This document shows positions 1 to 8,211 of a stretch of 58,129 nucleotides of DNA, one piece after another. Location of the stretch: contig CAUJGS010000081.1 in NCBI GenBank assembly GCA_963170185.1, positions 1 through 58,129 of the forward strand, written 5' to 3'. Every line of letters begins with the position of its first letter. The first letter of the stretch is position 1. This DNA comes from Bdellovibrionota bacterium (GTDB lineage: Bacteria; Bdellovibrionota; Bdellovibrionia; Bdellovibrionales; JAMPXM01). The position numbers and the translations under genes are program-made. A model generated the notes under the pieces. It was not told the DNA's origin. It saw only the letters and a list, made by a program, of their open reading frames with translations, and ran no database searches.

Positions 1-147
1 GTGGTTTTGGAAATCACAGGCGGTCTTCGCAGCGGCATGAGCTATGTCAATGCAACGACTGTCTCGGAAATTCGCGAGCGCGCACGTTTCATTGAAATGA
101 CGGCCGCAGGCACCCGCGAATCGGGAGCCCACGGCCTTGGCCATTAA
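1..147 (+). CDS. guaB: IMP dehydrogenase, C-terminal end (partial)
   Basis: The frame is open from the first base to a TAA at 145-147, giving 48 residues. They match the C-terminus of IMP dehydrogenase: GGLRSGMSYV, an 'EIRERARFIEMTAAG' stretch and an RES..H tail. IMPDH oxidises IMP to XMP, the first committed step to GMP. Only the end of the last barrel segment and the C-terminal tail are visible; the catalytic Cys loop lies outside the window. GMP reductase shares the GGLRSGM region, so it is an alternative, but the RES..H ending favours GuaB. The stop codon overlaps the stop of the convergent protease gene. Confidence 0.8.
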   Translation: MVLEITGGLRSGMSYVNATTVSEIRERARFIEMTAAGTRESGAHGLGH

Positions 148-3100
148 TCGATCTTGTACTTGGGGCTGACGGTCTGACTTTGGCCGTCGCGACCGAGGCT
201 ATTCCACAGCGGTCGACCGTTTGGCATCAAGATCAGGAGCGATTCGTTTCCTGCGCCTTTGGCGAAGGAGACGGTTTTTGTTTCCTCGGCACCGACACGG
301 ACGGACTCAGGAAGTTCGACAAACGCCGCACCTTGCGGACGCAGGTTCAACTGGCGCCAGCGCTTGGGGTTGTTGGCCAAGAAGTCGTCCGGCTCGATCG
401 CAGAACCCGTTTGCGCACTTGTTGCGATCCGCACAGCCAAAGTTCCCTGCGAAGTCAGATTCAGGGCTGAAACCGGAGTTTCTAAAACAGCAAGTGTCGA
501 GTTCTCGATAGCTCGCATGTCTTCGAGGGCGACGATCGCCGGAGTGTAGCTCAGTGTCGGAGCAGGCGCCGGTGTTGCTCCCGGTTCAGGAGTCGGCTTG
601 GGCTTGATCACATCGGCTTCGTATTTTGCACGAATCTCGCGAGCCGCTTTCACGTCAAGCAGAACGCTTGCGTAATCTTCGCCGCTAAGACCGCTGACGT
701 ACTTCATGCGAAGTCCTGCCAACTCCTGATCGGCTTCGTGATCGCCATCGCGATCGATGAGAACAGAGACCTCACAAAGATCCCATGTCGTCATCGGCTC
801 GTGCAACTTCACCGCAATTTGCAAAGTCGGCGCGCCATTTTTTTCGATCACGCGATATCCGCTTTCCGCGAGGTCACAAATTTTCGAGCGGAATGGATCC
901 AGTGTCGGGTCTTCTTTTCGAGGGTCTTGCCCGATCTTGTTGAAGACCAAAGCTTCGCCCGGATTTTTAGACGAGTTTTTTAGGGTAAGGTCGACCACCG
1001 CGCCCTGACTGTCCGCCTTGCTTGTCGAGCGAACCAAGAGCGATGTCGCCTGAAGATTCGCGATACGGTTGACGACGGCCAAAACGGGAATGCGAAGGAC
1101 TTCGTCTTCCGATCCGACTTTTTTAAGAACCACGAGCCCCGAAACTTCGGACACCGTGTCCTTGAGGGTCGAAGCGTTCACCGTGAGTCGAAGATCCAGC
1201 GTTTGCGCGTCGCCAGCCTTGAGGCTCACTTGGCTAGGAGATCCGGCGATCGACAGCTCGGGAGAGGCTTCGCGAAGCTCGACGACGTAATTCTCGTCTG
1301 TTGCGATTAAGCTCTTGAGATCGATCTTGCGGCCCATTGTTTTAACGGACTCAACAGCGACTTCGCCGAGTGAAATCGCCGAAGGCATGGCAAGCGCCTG
1401 AGCATTTAAGGCTTTCATGACTTGCACGCGGCCCGCGCCTTGGCGACTAAGAGGATGGCGTTCCCCCTTGGTATCGACAACAGTTTTCGCCGTTCCCATG
1501 GCGACAGCCTTGAGTTCAAGTGGCGAAAGGTTGGGAAACTTCTGCTTCAGAAGCGTCATAACGCCCGCCATGTGAGGGCTCGCCATTGAGGTGCCTGACA
1601 TGCGTGTGCCGACCTTGCCGCCGCCGAGTTTTGCAGAAACGATTTTTTCTCCAGGTGCGGTGATCTCTGGTTTCAAAGCGCCATCGACCGAACGAGGGCC
1701 GCGAGATGAGAAGCTCGTGATCGTGTCGATCAGCTGTGGCTTTTCGATGACGTGCGAGCTGGTCAGCTCGGCTACGACGTCACCCAGTTTCATTTCCTCT
1801 TTGAGCTGATCGGCGAGAGTTTTGGAAATCATGATGCCGGGGATCGCGAAGGGACCGCCGTCGCCGCCCATGACAATCGGATCGCCTTCTTGGTTGTTGG
1901 CCATGACAACGCCGATCGCGCCAGCGTCAGCGGCCCGTTTGATTTTTTCCGTGAACGCGACGGCGCCGCGATCGAGGAACGCGATTTTGCCAGACATCGC
2001 GGCGTTGAGCTCGTCCGAAAAGTCTTTGTCGGCGAGTCCGCCGTAAACGAGTGTCGCTTGGACAGAGCCGCTTTCCGCTAGCGGCTTGGTGACAGCGCCT
2101 TCGATGGCTTCGACAAAGATTTCAGGGTTTGAAGTCGTTTGAAACTTCGCAGCGCGGAACTTCCAGTTGTGATCCATGTCGTCGATGCCGGCCGCGACGG
2201 AAAAAGCTTCGCTTGTAACGCCGGGCGAGCCGACGATGTAAGGGAGATCGCCGCTATTGCCGCCCGCTGCGACAACCATCACGCCACCCATGGTGAGGTT
2301 GCGAACCGCCTCGCCGTAGAGCACTTGCGCGCTACCGTACCCGGAACCCAGAGAAAGATTCACGACATCAAGACGATCGCTTAGATCGCCATCGCCGTTG
2401 GGGTCCGCCGCATATTCGAGAGCCGCAATGACGACCGTGTCGTTGGTCGATCCATCGGCGCCAAAAACTTTCAGGGCATGAAGAGCCGCATCCGGAGCCA
2501 CGCCGTCGTAGGTGTCGACGCCATCGCCGATTCCGGCAACGGTGCCCGCAACGTGCGTTCCGTGTCCACCTTCGTCCATGGGGTTAGCGTCCATGGTTGG
2601 AACCCGGTTAACAAATTCAACCGATCCCGAATCGTATTTCGTGCCTACGAAGTCGATGCCTCCGACGACTTTTTTGTTTGGAAAAGCCGTCGAGGGTTGG
2701 TTCACGTCGACCGCTTTGAATGCGGCCTCGGTGCCTTCGCCGCCAAGCATGGCGTGTGTATAGTCGATTCCGCTATCGATGATGCCGACCTTCAATCCCT
2801 GTCCGCGAATCCCGAGGCCATGGGCTTCGGTTGCGCCGATGAACTTCACCGAATTGCGAGCCGCAAGGGTTTTTGCGAAGGCACGGGTTTCGGTTTCTGT
2901 TTTCGGCAGTTCAGGGCGTGCGAAATGTCCGGCGCTCTCTAGGTGCGAAACTCCTGCGAGGGTTCCGATTTTATCCGCAAGTGCCGTAGGTGCTACGATC
3001 GCAACGCCATTAATCAGCATGCGATAGCGATAGATGACTTTGATTTCCGATGAAAGTTCACCTAGCGCTTTGATCAAGGTGTCTTGCTCGGTGGCGATGG

Positions 3101-3359
3101 CCTTTAAAAGCGCGGCATCGGTTTGCACTTTACCAGTTTGAGTTTTCAACGCCGTGAACAAGGGTGCGGACTTCAGCTTCACCAGAAAAAATGCGTGAGA
3201 GTCTTCAGTCGGTCGCGTGCTGAAGATTGCACTCCAGTCGACGCTCGGCTGAATCAGGCGATACTGGCTGGTCTCGTGGTTTCGCGTGCAGGCAGCGAGT
3301 CCAAGAGAAAGCGAAATGGTTGTCGCGGTCGCGATGGAACGAAGTGATTTGTAACGCAT
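144..3359 (-). CDS. Subtilisin-family (S8) serine protease, lipoprotein, with PA domain
   Basis: About 1071 residues from an ATG at 3359; upstream codons are open, but this start gives a clean lipoprotein signal peptide ending in the lipobox LAAC, so the mature protein should be membrane-anchored on the far side of the inner membrane. An I9-like propeptide region (about residues 40-145) is followed by the S8 catalytic domain with Asp in GIIDSGID, His in GGHGTHVAG and Ser in SGTSMASPHMAG. A PA (protease-associated) domain is inserted before the Ser motif, around the IAFLDRGAVAF stretch. The C-terminal third contains probable beta-sandwich modules and a Pro-rich linker (KPTPEPGATPAPAP). All triad residues are intact. 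Likely an extracytoplasmic protein-degrading enzyme. Transcribed alone, divergent from the histidine kinase. Confidence 0.9.
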   Translation of the reverse strand: MRYKSLRSIATATTISLSLGLAACTRNHETSQYRLIQPSVDWSAIFSTRPTEDSHAFFLVKLKSAPLFTALKTQTGKVQTDAALLKAIATEQDTLIKALGELSSEIKVIYRYRMLINGVAIVAPTALADKIGTLAGVSHLESAGHFARPELPKTETETRAFAKTLAARNSVKFIGATEAHGLGIRGQGLKVGIIDSGIDYTHAMLGGEGTEAAFKAVDVNQPSTAFPNKKVVGGIDFVGTKYDSGSVEFVNRVPTMDANPMDEGGHGTHVAGTVAGIGDGVDTYDGVAPDAALHALKVFGADGSTNDTVVIAALEYAADPNGDGDLSDRLDVVNLSLGSGYGSAQVLYGEAVRNLTMGGVMVVAAGGNSGDLPYIVGSPGVTSEAFSVAAGIDDMDHNWKFRAAKFQTTSNPEIFVEAIEGAVTKPLAESGSVQATLVYGGLADKDFSDELNAAMSGKIAFLDRGAVAFTEKIKRAADAGAIGVVMANNQEGDPIVMGGDGGPFAIPGIMISKTLADQLKEEMKLGDVVAELTSSHVIEKPQLIDTITSFSSRGPRSVDGALKPEITAPGEKIVSAKLGGGKVGTRMSGTSMASPHMAGVMTLLKQKFPNLSPLELKAVAMGTAKTVVDTKGERHPLSRQGAGRVQVMKALNAQALAMPSAISLGEVAVESVKTMGRKIDLKSLIATDENYVVELREASPELSIAGSPSQVSLKAGDAQTLDLRLTVNASTLKDTVSEVSGLVVLKKVGSEDEVLRIPVLAVVNRIANLQATSLLVRSTSKADSQGAVVDLTLKNSSKNPGEALVFNKIGQDPRKEDPTLDPFRSKICDLAESGYRVIEKNGAPTLQIAVKLHEPMTTWDLCEVSVLIDRDGDHEADQELAGLRMKYVSGLSGEDYASVLLDVKAAREIRAKYEADVIKPKPTPEPGATPAPAPTLSYTPAIVALEDMRAIENSTLAVLETPVSALNLTSQGTLAVRIATSAQTGSAIEPDDFLANNPKRWRQLNLRPQGAAFVELPESVRVGAEETKTVSFAKGAGNESLLILMPNGRPLWNSLGRDGQSQTVSPKYKID

Positions 3360-3656
3360 GGTGTGGTGCAAAGAGTCCCCCCTCTGGTCTCTTAATGACG
3401 TTAAACAGCGGTTTGCCACTCAGGCTGACAGTTGAAATGCATTTTCCGTGCAGCCTCAAATCAGCGAAAGTCTCAGCAAATTGTGAAAATCTGGTGGCGA
3501 AAAGCTCCTCGAAATCCGTTGCCAATTAACTATGTCCAGGAGCTGGACCAAAATCGAGTCGAAACGACACCTTGGCGTTCCGCACCAAAGTGTAGAATAG
3601 GGCCTGATTGGCTCGTTCCGCCTGTGTCTTGTCGCGCGGCGGGCGAAAATTGAGGG

Positions 3657-6635
3657 ATGCACGCGTGGGAAGAACTGTCTGCGATCTCGGTCGAGATTCT
3701 CGCTGTTATACGACCGGACTTTTCCATCGAACTCCAAGGACGTCTTTGGAGTGAGCGCTTGTGCGCGTCGTCCCTTCCGCAGGGAAAGACGCTTTCCCAT
3801 CGCGATGTCATTCATGGTGACGATCAAGCGGAATTTGAACTTTACGTTCGGTTGTGTCTGGCTGGCCACCCGGTGGCGCCATTTGAAAGTCGAATTCGGG
3901 CGGAAGGCCAAACGATTTGGGTGCGCTGGAATATTACGAAGTCCGAGCGCGGCGAATACGTGCTTGCGAGTGGCAAAGAGGTCACCGAGGAAAAAAAATC
4001 ACGATCTTATCTCAACCAAATCGAACAGTCGTCGCGTATCGGCGGCTGGGAGATTGACATGCACACTTTGGAGTTGCGCTGGTCTCCCGAGTGTTACCGC
4101 ATCCATGAAGTTGACCCGGCCACTTATCGACCTCGCTTAGAAGACGGCATTTCGTTTTACCTACCAGAGGAACAAGCCACGCTTCGTGCGGCGGTTGATC
4201 GCATGATGGCGACGGGCGAGAGCTTTGATTTACGCCTGAGACTTCGCACGGCGGGTGGACGTCTGCTTTGGGTGCGTGCGATCTCGCGCGTAGAAACCAA
4301 AGATGGACGTGTCATTCGCTGCTTCGGTTCGGTTCAAGATATCACGGATGAAGTTGAGCGCGCGGAAGAGACGCGCAAGGTGAACGAGCGATTCGAGGTC
4401 ATTGCCAACAACATTCCGATCATGCTTTCGCTCTTCAATCAAAAAGGGGAGTTCGAGTGGATCAATCCCAAATGGTTAAATGAATTAGGTTGGGATATAG
4501 AGTCGATGCGCGGCCGAGACATGATGGCCGAGTTCTATCCAGATGCGGAAGTTCGCAAACAGGTTTTGGACTTCATGCTTTCGGCTCGACCCGGTTGGCA
4601 GGACTTTCTCACGCGTCGCCGTGATGGATCGACCTTTTACACTTCATGGGCGAATGTGAAGCTCTCTAGCGGATACTTCATCGGAATCGGTAGCAATATC
4701 GATGAACGCAAACGGTTGAACGATGAACTCCGTTCGGCGCACGACAAGTTGCAACTGGCGATGAAGGTCGGCGGCCTTGGGACTTGGGAACTAAACCCAA
4801 AAACCAAGGGCATTCAATTTAGCGACGAGTGGTGGCAGATGCTGGGATACCCTTCGGATGAGGGGAATCAGGACATCGCGAGTTGGGAAGAGGTGTGTCA
4901 CCCAGACGACCTGAAAGCGGCACACGATCTGATGGAGAAGTGTTTGACCGGCGAACTCCCGGTTTACGACGGGGTTTTGCGTTTACGTCACGCGGATGGA
5001 ACTTGGATCTGGGTTCAATTTCACGGCCAGGCGACTCAGTGGGATGACCAAGGCATTCCTGAGAGAGTGTTGGTGATTTCGTTTGATATCACTCAATCCA
5101 AACAAGCCGAGCTTTTGTTGGTCGAGCAGAATCGTGTTCTTGAGAAGATGAAAGAGCGTCTTGAGCTTGCGATCCGCGCGGGGAAGTACGGTGTTTGGGA
5201 TTGGAATTTAAAAACCGGCGAACTCGTGTGGGATGCTCTCATGTACGAGATCTTCGAGGTCGATCCACTAAGTTTTGAGAGTGACTTCCAGTCGTTCCAA
5301 GCATTGCTTCATCCGGAGGATGCTCTCCGAGTTCGAGATCAGTTGGATTTCACGTTCCGAACGAAAGCGCCCGAGTTTCAAGCGGAGTTTCGTATCATCA
5401 CACCTAGCGGAGACGTTAAGATCGTGGCGGCTCTTGCTAGTTGTTTTTATGATCACCAAGGGGCGATCGATCGCCTTGTGGGAAACAACTGGGATGTTAC
5501 GGAGAGAAGAAACTCGGAAGCGGCTCTGGCCGAAGCAAGGGTAGAGGCCGAGCGCTTTTTCACCATGTCGCTTGATCCACTTTGTGTTGCGGACTTCGAT
5601 GGAAGTTTCCGTCGTGTGAATCCGGCGTTTTTAGAGGTTCTAGGTTACACGGAACGCGAAACTCGTGAGAAGCGTGCGCTTGATTTCGTGCATCCGGCTG
5701 ACATCGATATATCGATCGTGCAACTGCGAAAGCTTGTGGCTGGGGTGCCGACGAATCAGTTTGAAAACCGCGTGCGAACCAAGGATGGCCGCTACAGAAC
5801 TCTAAGCTGGGTCGCGACTCCTGATATGGAAACTAAGACGGTTTTTTGTGCGTTTCGAGACATTACCGACGTTCGTGAAAATGAGCTGAAGCTGTTGCAG
5901 TCCGCTAGGATGGCGACACTAGGCGAAATGGCCGGGGGGATCGCCCATGAGGTGAACAACCCGCTGGCCATCATTCACGGTCGCGCTCGGCAGGTTTTGC
6001 GCTCTCTTGAGCGGGGACTTGTTGATACAGAGAAATTGAAAGCCGACATAGGCAAAATCGAGATGACGGCCGATCGCATCGCGAAGATTATTCGAGGTTT
6101 AAGAACCTTCTCTCGTGACTCTTCCGGTGACCCAATGAGCCGTGAAAGCGTAAAGAGCATGGTGCTCGAGGTGCTCGACCTGGCCCGCGAACGTTTCAAG
6201 AATCACGAAGTGGATTTACAAGTGAATATTCACGAAGAAGTTCATGTCCTGTGTCGGTCGCAGCAGTTTGGCCAGGTTTTGTTGAACCTTGTTAACAATG
6301 CGCATGACGCCGTTTTGAGTTTGACTGAAAGATGGGTTCGCATCGAGGTCGAAAAAGTGGGCGGCGTTGCCCGGATTTCCGTTGTAGATTCGGGAAGCGG
6401 AATCGATGCGCCGGTCGCGATGAAAATGATGAACCCGTTTTTCACGACCAAGGAAGTTGGCAAGGGAACGGGACTTGGACTAAGTATTTCGAAAGGCATC
6501 GCAGAAGATCACGGCGGCCGTCTGGTGTATGACAGCACGGCGCCTCATACGACCTTCATCTTTGAGTTGCCAATAGCGGAAGAACGCGGTGAAACCATGC
6601 CTCTCACAGCAGACTCCTCAGAAAGGGCATCATGA
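3657..6635 (+). CDS. Soluble multi-PAS sensor histidine kinase
   Basis: 992 residues with no membrane segment or signal peptide, so a cytoplasmic sensor. About six PAS/PAC units can be read in order: roughly 1-115, 120-245, 245-365, 365-490, 500-625 and 635-750; several end in the PAC-type 'DITD/DVTER' motif. The HisKA domain carries the phospho-accepting His in GGIAHEVNNPLAI (near residue 770). The HATPase domain has the N box (LVNNAHDAV), G1 (DSGSGI), F box (PFFTTK) and G2 (GKGTGLGLS). The start ATG is preceded directly by GAGGG, which is closer than a normal Shine-Dalgarno spacing. The gene overlaps the following response regulator by 4 bp, so the two probably form a pair. Ligand unknown. 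Confidence 0.92.
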   Translation: MHAWEELSAISVEILAVIRPDFSIELQGRLWSERLCASSLPQGKTLSHRDVIHGDDQAEFELYVRLCLAGHPVAPFESRIRAEGQTIWVRWNITKSERGEYVLASGKEVTEEKKSRSYLNQIEQSSRIGGWEIDMHTLELRWSPECYRIHEVDPATYRPRLEDGISFYLPEEQATLRAAVDRMMATGESFDLRLRLRTAGGRLLWVRAISRVETKDGRVIRCFGSVQDITDEVERAEETRKVNERFEVIANNIPIMLSLFNQKGEFEWINPKWLNELGWDIESMRGRDMMAEFYPDAEVRKQVLDFMLSARPGWQDFLTRRRDGSTFYTSWANVKLSSGYFIGIGSNIDERKRLNDELRSAHDKLQLAMKVGGLGTWELNPKTKGIQFSDEWWQMLGYPSDEGNQDIASWEEVCHPDDLKAAHDLMEKCLTGELPVYDGVLRLRHADGTWIWVQFHGQATQWDDQGIPERVLVISFDITQSKQAELLLVEQNRVLEKMKERLELAIRAGKYGVWDWNLKTGELVWDALMYEIFEVDPLSFESDFQSFQALLHPEDALRVRDQLDFTFRTKAPEFQAEFRIITPSGDVKIVAALASCFYDHQGAIDRLVGNNWDVTERRNSEAALAEARVEAERFFTMSLDPLCVADFDGSFRRVNPAFLEVLGYTERETREKRALDFVHPADIDISIVQLRKLVAGVPTNQFENRVRTKDGRYRTLSWVATPDMETKTVFCAFRDITDVRENELKLLQSARMATLGEMAGGIAHEVNNPLAIIHGRARQVLRSLERGLVDTEKLKADIGKIEMTADRIAKIIRGLRTFSRDSSGDPMSRESVKSMVLEVLDLARERFKNHEVDLQVNIHEEVHVLCRSQQFGQVLLNLVNNAHDAVLSLTERWVRIEVEKVGGVARISVVDSGSGIDAPVAMKMMNPFFTTKEVGKGTGLGLSISKGIAEDHGGRLVYDSTAPHTTFIFELPIAEERGETMPLTADSSERAS

Positions 6636-7012
6636 ATCAGCTCGATGGAATTCGTGTTCTTGTCGTCGATGACGAAGATGAGCTTCGCGAGATTTTCGTA
6701 GACGAATTCCGTTCTGTGGGCGCTGTTGTCTTCGAAGCGAGACAGGGTGTCGAGGCGATGGAAGTGCTTCGCCGCGAGAAGATAGACGTGGTCCTATCGG
6801 ACGTGCGTATGCCTGGCGGCGATGGGATCTCGTTGATGAAAAATATCGACAAAGAGATTCGTCCCAAACCGTTGATGTTTCTCTGTTCGGGATTCTCGCA
6901 GCATTCATCGGACGAGATGAAAGCGATCGGCGTTCTAGAAATATTCGGAAAGCCGTTTGATTGGGATATGATTCTTTCGGCTATTCAGAAGGCCTTGAAT
7001 CAAGCGAGTTAG
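6632..7012 (+). CDS. Single-domain response regulator (receiver only)
   Basis: 126 residues forming one CheY-like receiver domain with no output domain. The acidic pair is D13-D14, the phospho-acceptor is D57 (SDVRMPG), and the conserved Lys lies in FGKPF near the C-terminus. The start ATG overlaps the kinase stop (ATGA), indicating translational coupling. With no DNA-binding domain, it probably passes phosphate on or acts by protein contact. The 3' end overlaps the convergent gene by about 30 bp. Confidence 0.92.
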   Translation: MNQLDGIRVLVVDDEDELREIFVDEFRSVGAVVFEARQGVEAMEVLRREKIDVVLSDVRMPGGDGISLMKNIDKEIRPKPLMFLCSGFSQHSSDEMKAIGVLEIFGKPFDWDMILSAIQKALNQAS

Positions 7013-7646
7013 CGCCTTGATTTCTTAAGCGTCGCAGGAAGCCGTTCACTGTCCAGCGATGCACTCCGGGGGCTCTCGGGATTTCTTCAAAAAGCTGCCG
7101 TTGATAGTTCGGCCACGTCACATGATCGTATTCTCTGAGGTAGCGCTCGCCGGGAATTTCTAAAACGCGTGACTCCTCGAGTGTTCGATTGTTGGCGAAA
7201 TAGGTTTCCACGGGAATACCCGGAATCGAAAAGCGTCCGTTTTCGCTTTTGCCGAGGTCGGCATCGTAGATTCGGCCCCGGTGCTCGACCACCACGTGGA
7301 CATTCCAGGCTTTCAGTCGACTGACATATAGGACGCGCGCACCTTCGAGGTCTTCGCCGGAAGGCTGACCGGTGCTCTTTAAAGAGCGGAGGATGGGAAG
7401 TACGTTCTCAAAGCAAAACGTCCATTCATACGAACAAACCTGAACACGCGGTTGCGGGACGAATATTTTTTCACGTACACGTTGAATCAGATTTGAGAAC
7501 GATCGGACACAATCCGGCGTCGCTTGCGCTGTTTGTAGGGCAAGCGGGCTTGTAAGCAAGGCCGTTAGCGACGCCTGTACGACTAACCGCGTGCTCGTCT
7601 TGAGGACCAACGTCCAGACGAAAGGTCGAGTTGCTCCGGATCCCAT
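6981..7646 (-). CDS. Secreted protein resembling N-terminal glutamine amidohydrolase (NTAQ1-like)
   Basis: 221 residues with a hydrophobic N-terminal region (residues 9-42) ending in AQA, a likely signal peptide. The mature part contains C78 in FCFENV, H117 in WNVHVVVE and D128 in IYDAD. This order and spacing match the Cys-His-Asp triad of NTAQ1, where the motifs are CEEN, W.YHVV and YDLD. NTAQ1 converts N-terminal Gln of proteins to Glu in the cytosolic N-end rule pathway; a secreted version would act on other substrates. A later ERYLREY stretch parallels the family's 'SYLKNF' segment. The assignment is inferred from motifs only; a transglutaminase-like Cys protease is the alternative. Convergent with the response regulator. 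Confidence 0.55.
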   Translation of the reverse strand: MGSGATRPFVWTLVLKTSTRLVVQASLTALLTSPLALQTAQATPDCVRSFSNLIQRVREKIFVPQPRVQVCSYEWTFCFENVLPILRSLKSTGQPSGEDLEGARVLYVSRLKAWNVHVVVEHRGRIYDADLGKSENGRFSIPGIPVETYFANNRTLEESRVLEIPGERYLREYDHVTWPNYQRQLFEEIPRAPGVHRWTVNGFLRRLRNQGANSLDSRPSE

Positions 7647-7708
7647 GCCTCGTCATCGGAGCTTTGGCCGGATGTCTCGAGACCAGAGAGTGGAGACGAT
7701 TGCTCGCT

Positions 7709-8107
7709 TTATTCTCGTACAGTTTCGATGAGAGCGTTGAGGGCGTCGGTTACCGTAAAAATCCCGAGGAAGTCGTCTCCGTCAGAGACCAGAACGCTTC
7801 CGATTTTCTTCTCGGCCATCTCAAATGCAACCGCGTCCAGGGGCGTTGCCGCATCCACTGTGACGGGGTCGGGCGACATGATGTCCGCAGCGGTGACCTG
7901 TACTCGTTCAAGAGCTTTTAGACCTGCGACGACTTTCAAGTCGCGCTCACTCACGATTCCGACGAGTTTTGTGCCATCGAGAATCGGGAGATGGCGAATG
8001 CCATGATCTTTCATGACCCGGGCGAGCTCTTCCACATGGGAGTGCGTCGTCGCCGTGATGGGATTAGGCGTAGTGAACTCTTCGACGGGAACCTTGAATT
8101 TGCTCAT
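7709..8107 (-). CDS. CBS-domain pair protein
   Basis: 132 residues made of two CBS domains (about 10-65 and 72-130) with no other domain. Typical CBS segments are visible: HGIRHLPILDG...LVGIVSERDL, and IGSVLVSDG...LGIFTVTDAL. Such stand-alone pairs bind adenine nucleotides or similar ligands and act as energy or ligand sensors; the partner here is unknown. The start is well supported by AAGGAG five bases before the ATG. Confidence 0.9.
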   Translation of the reverse strand: MSKFKVPVEEFTTPNPITATTHSHVEELARVMKDHGIRHLPILDGTKLVGIVSERDLKVVAGLKALERVQVTAADIMSPDPVTVDAATPLDAVAFEMAEKKIGSVLVSDGDDFLGIFTVTDALNALIETVRE

Positions 8108-8211
8108 ATGGACTCCTTCGCAGTCGTTCTTTGTACAGCCGTCGTATCAGGGGTCGGGGATAGGGTCAAATTTTGATGCTCCGGTTTGGTGCTTTAAGAT
8201 AGGATCTTAGA

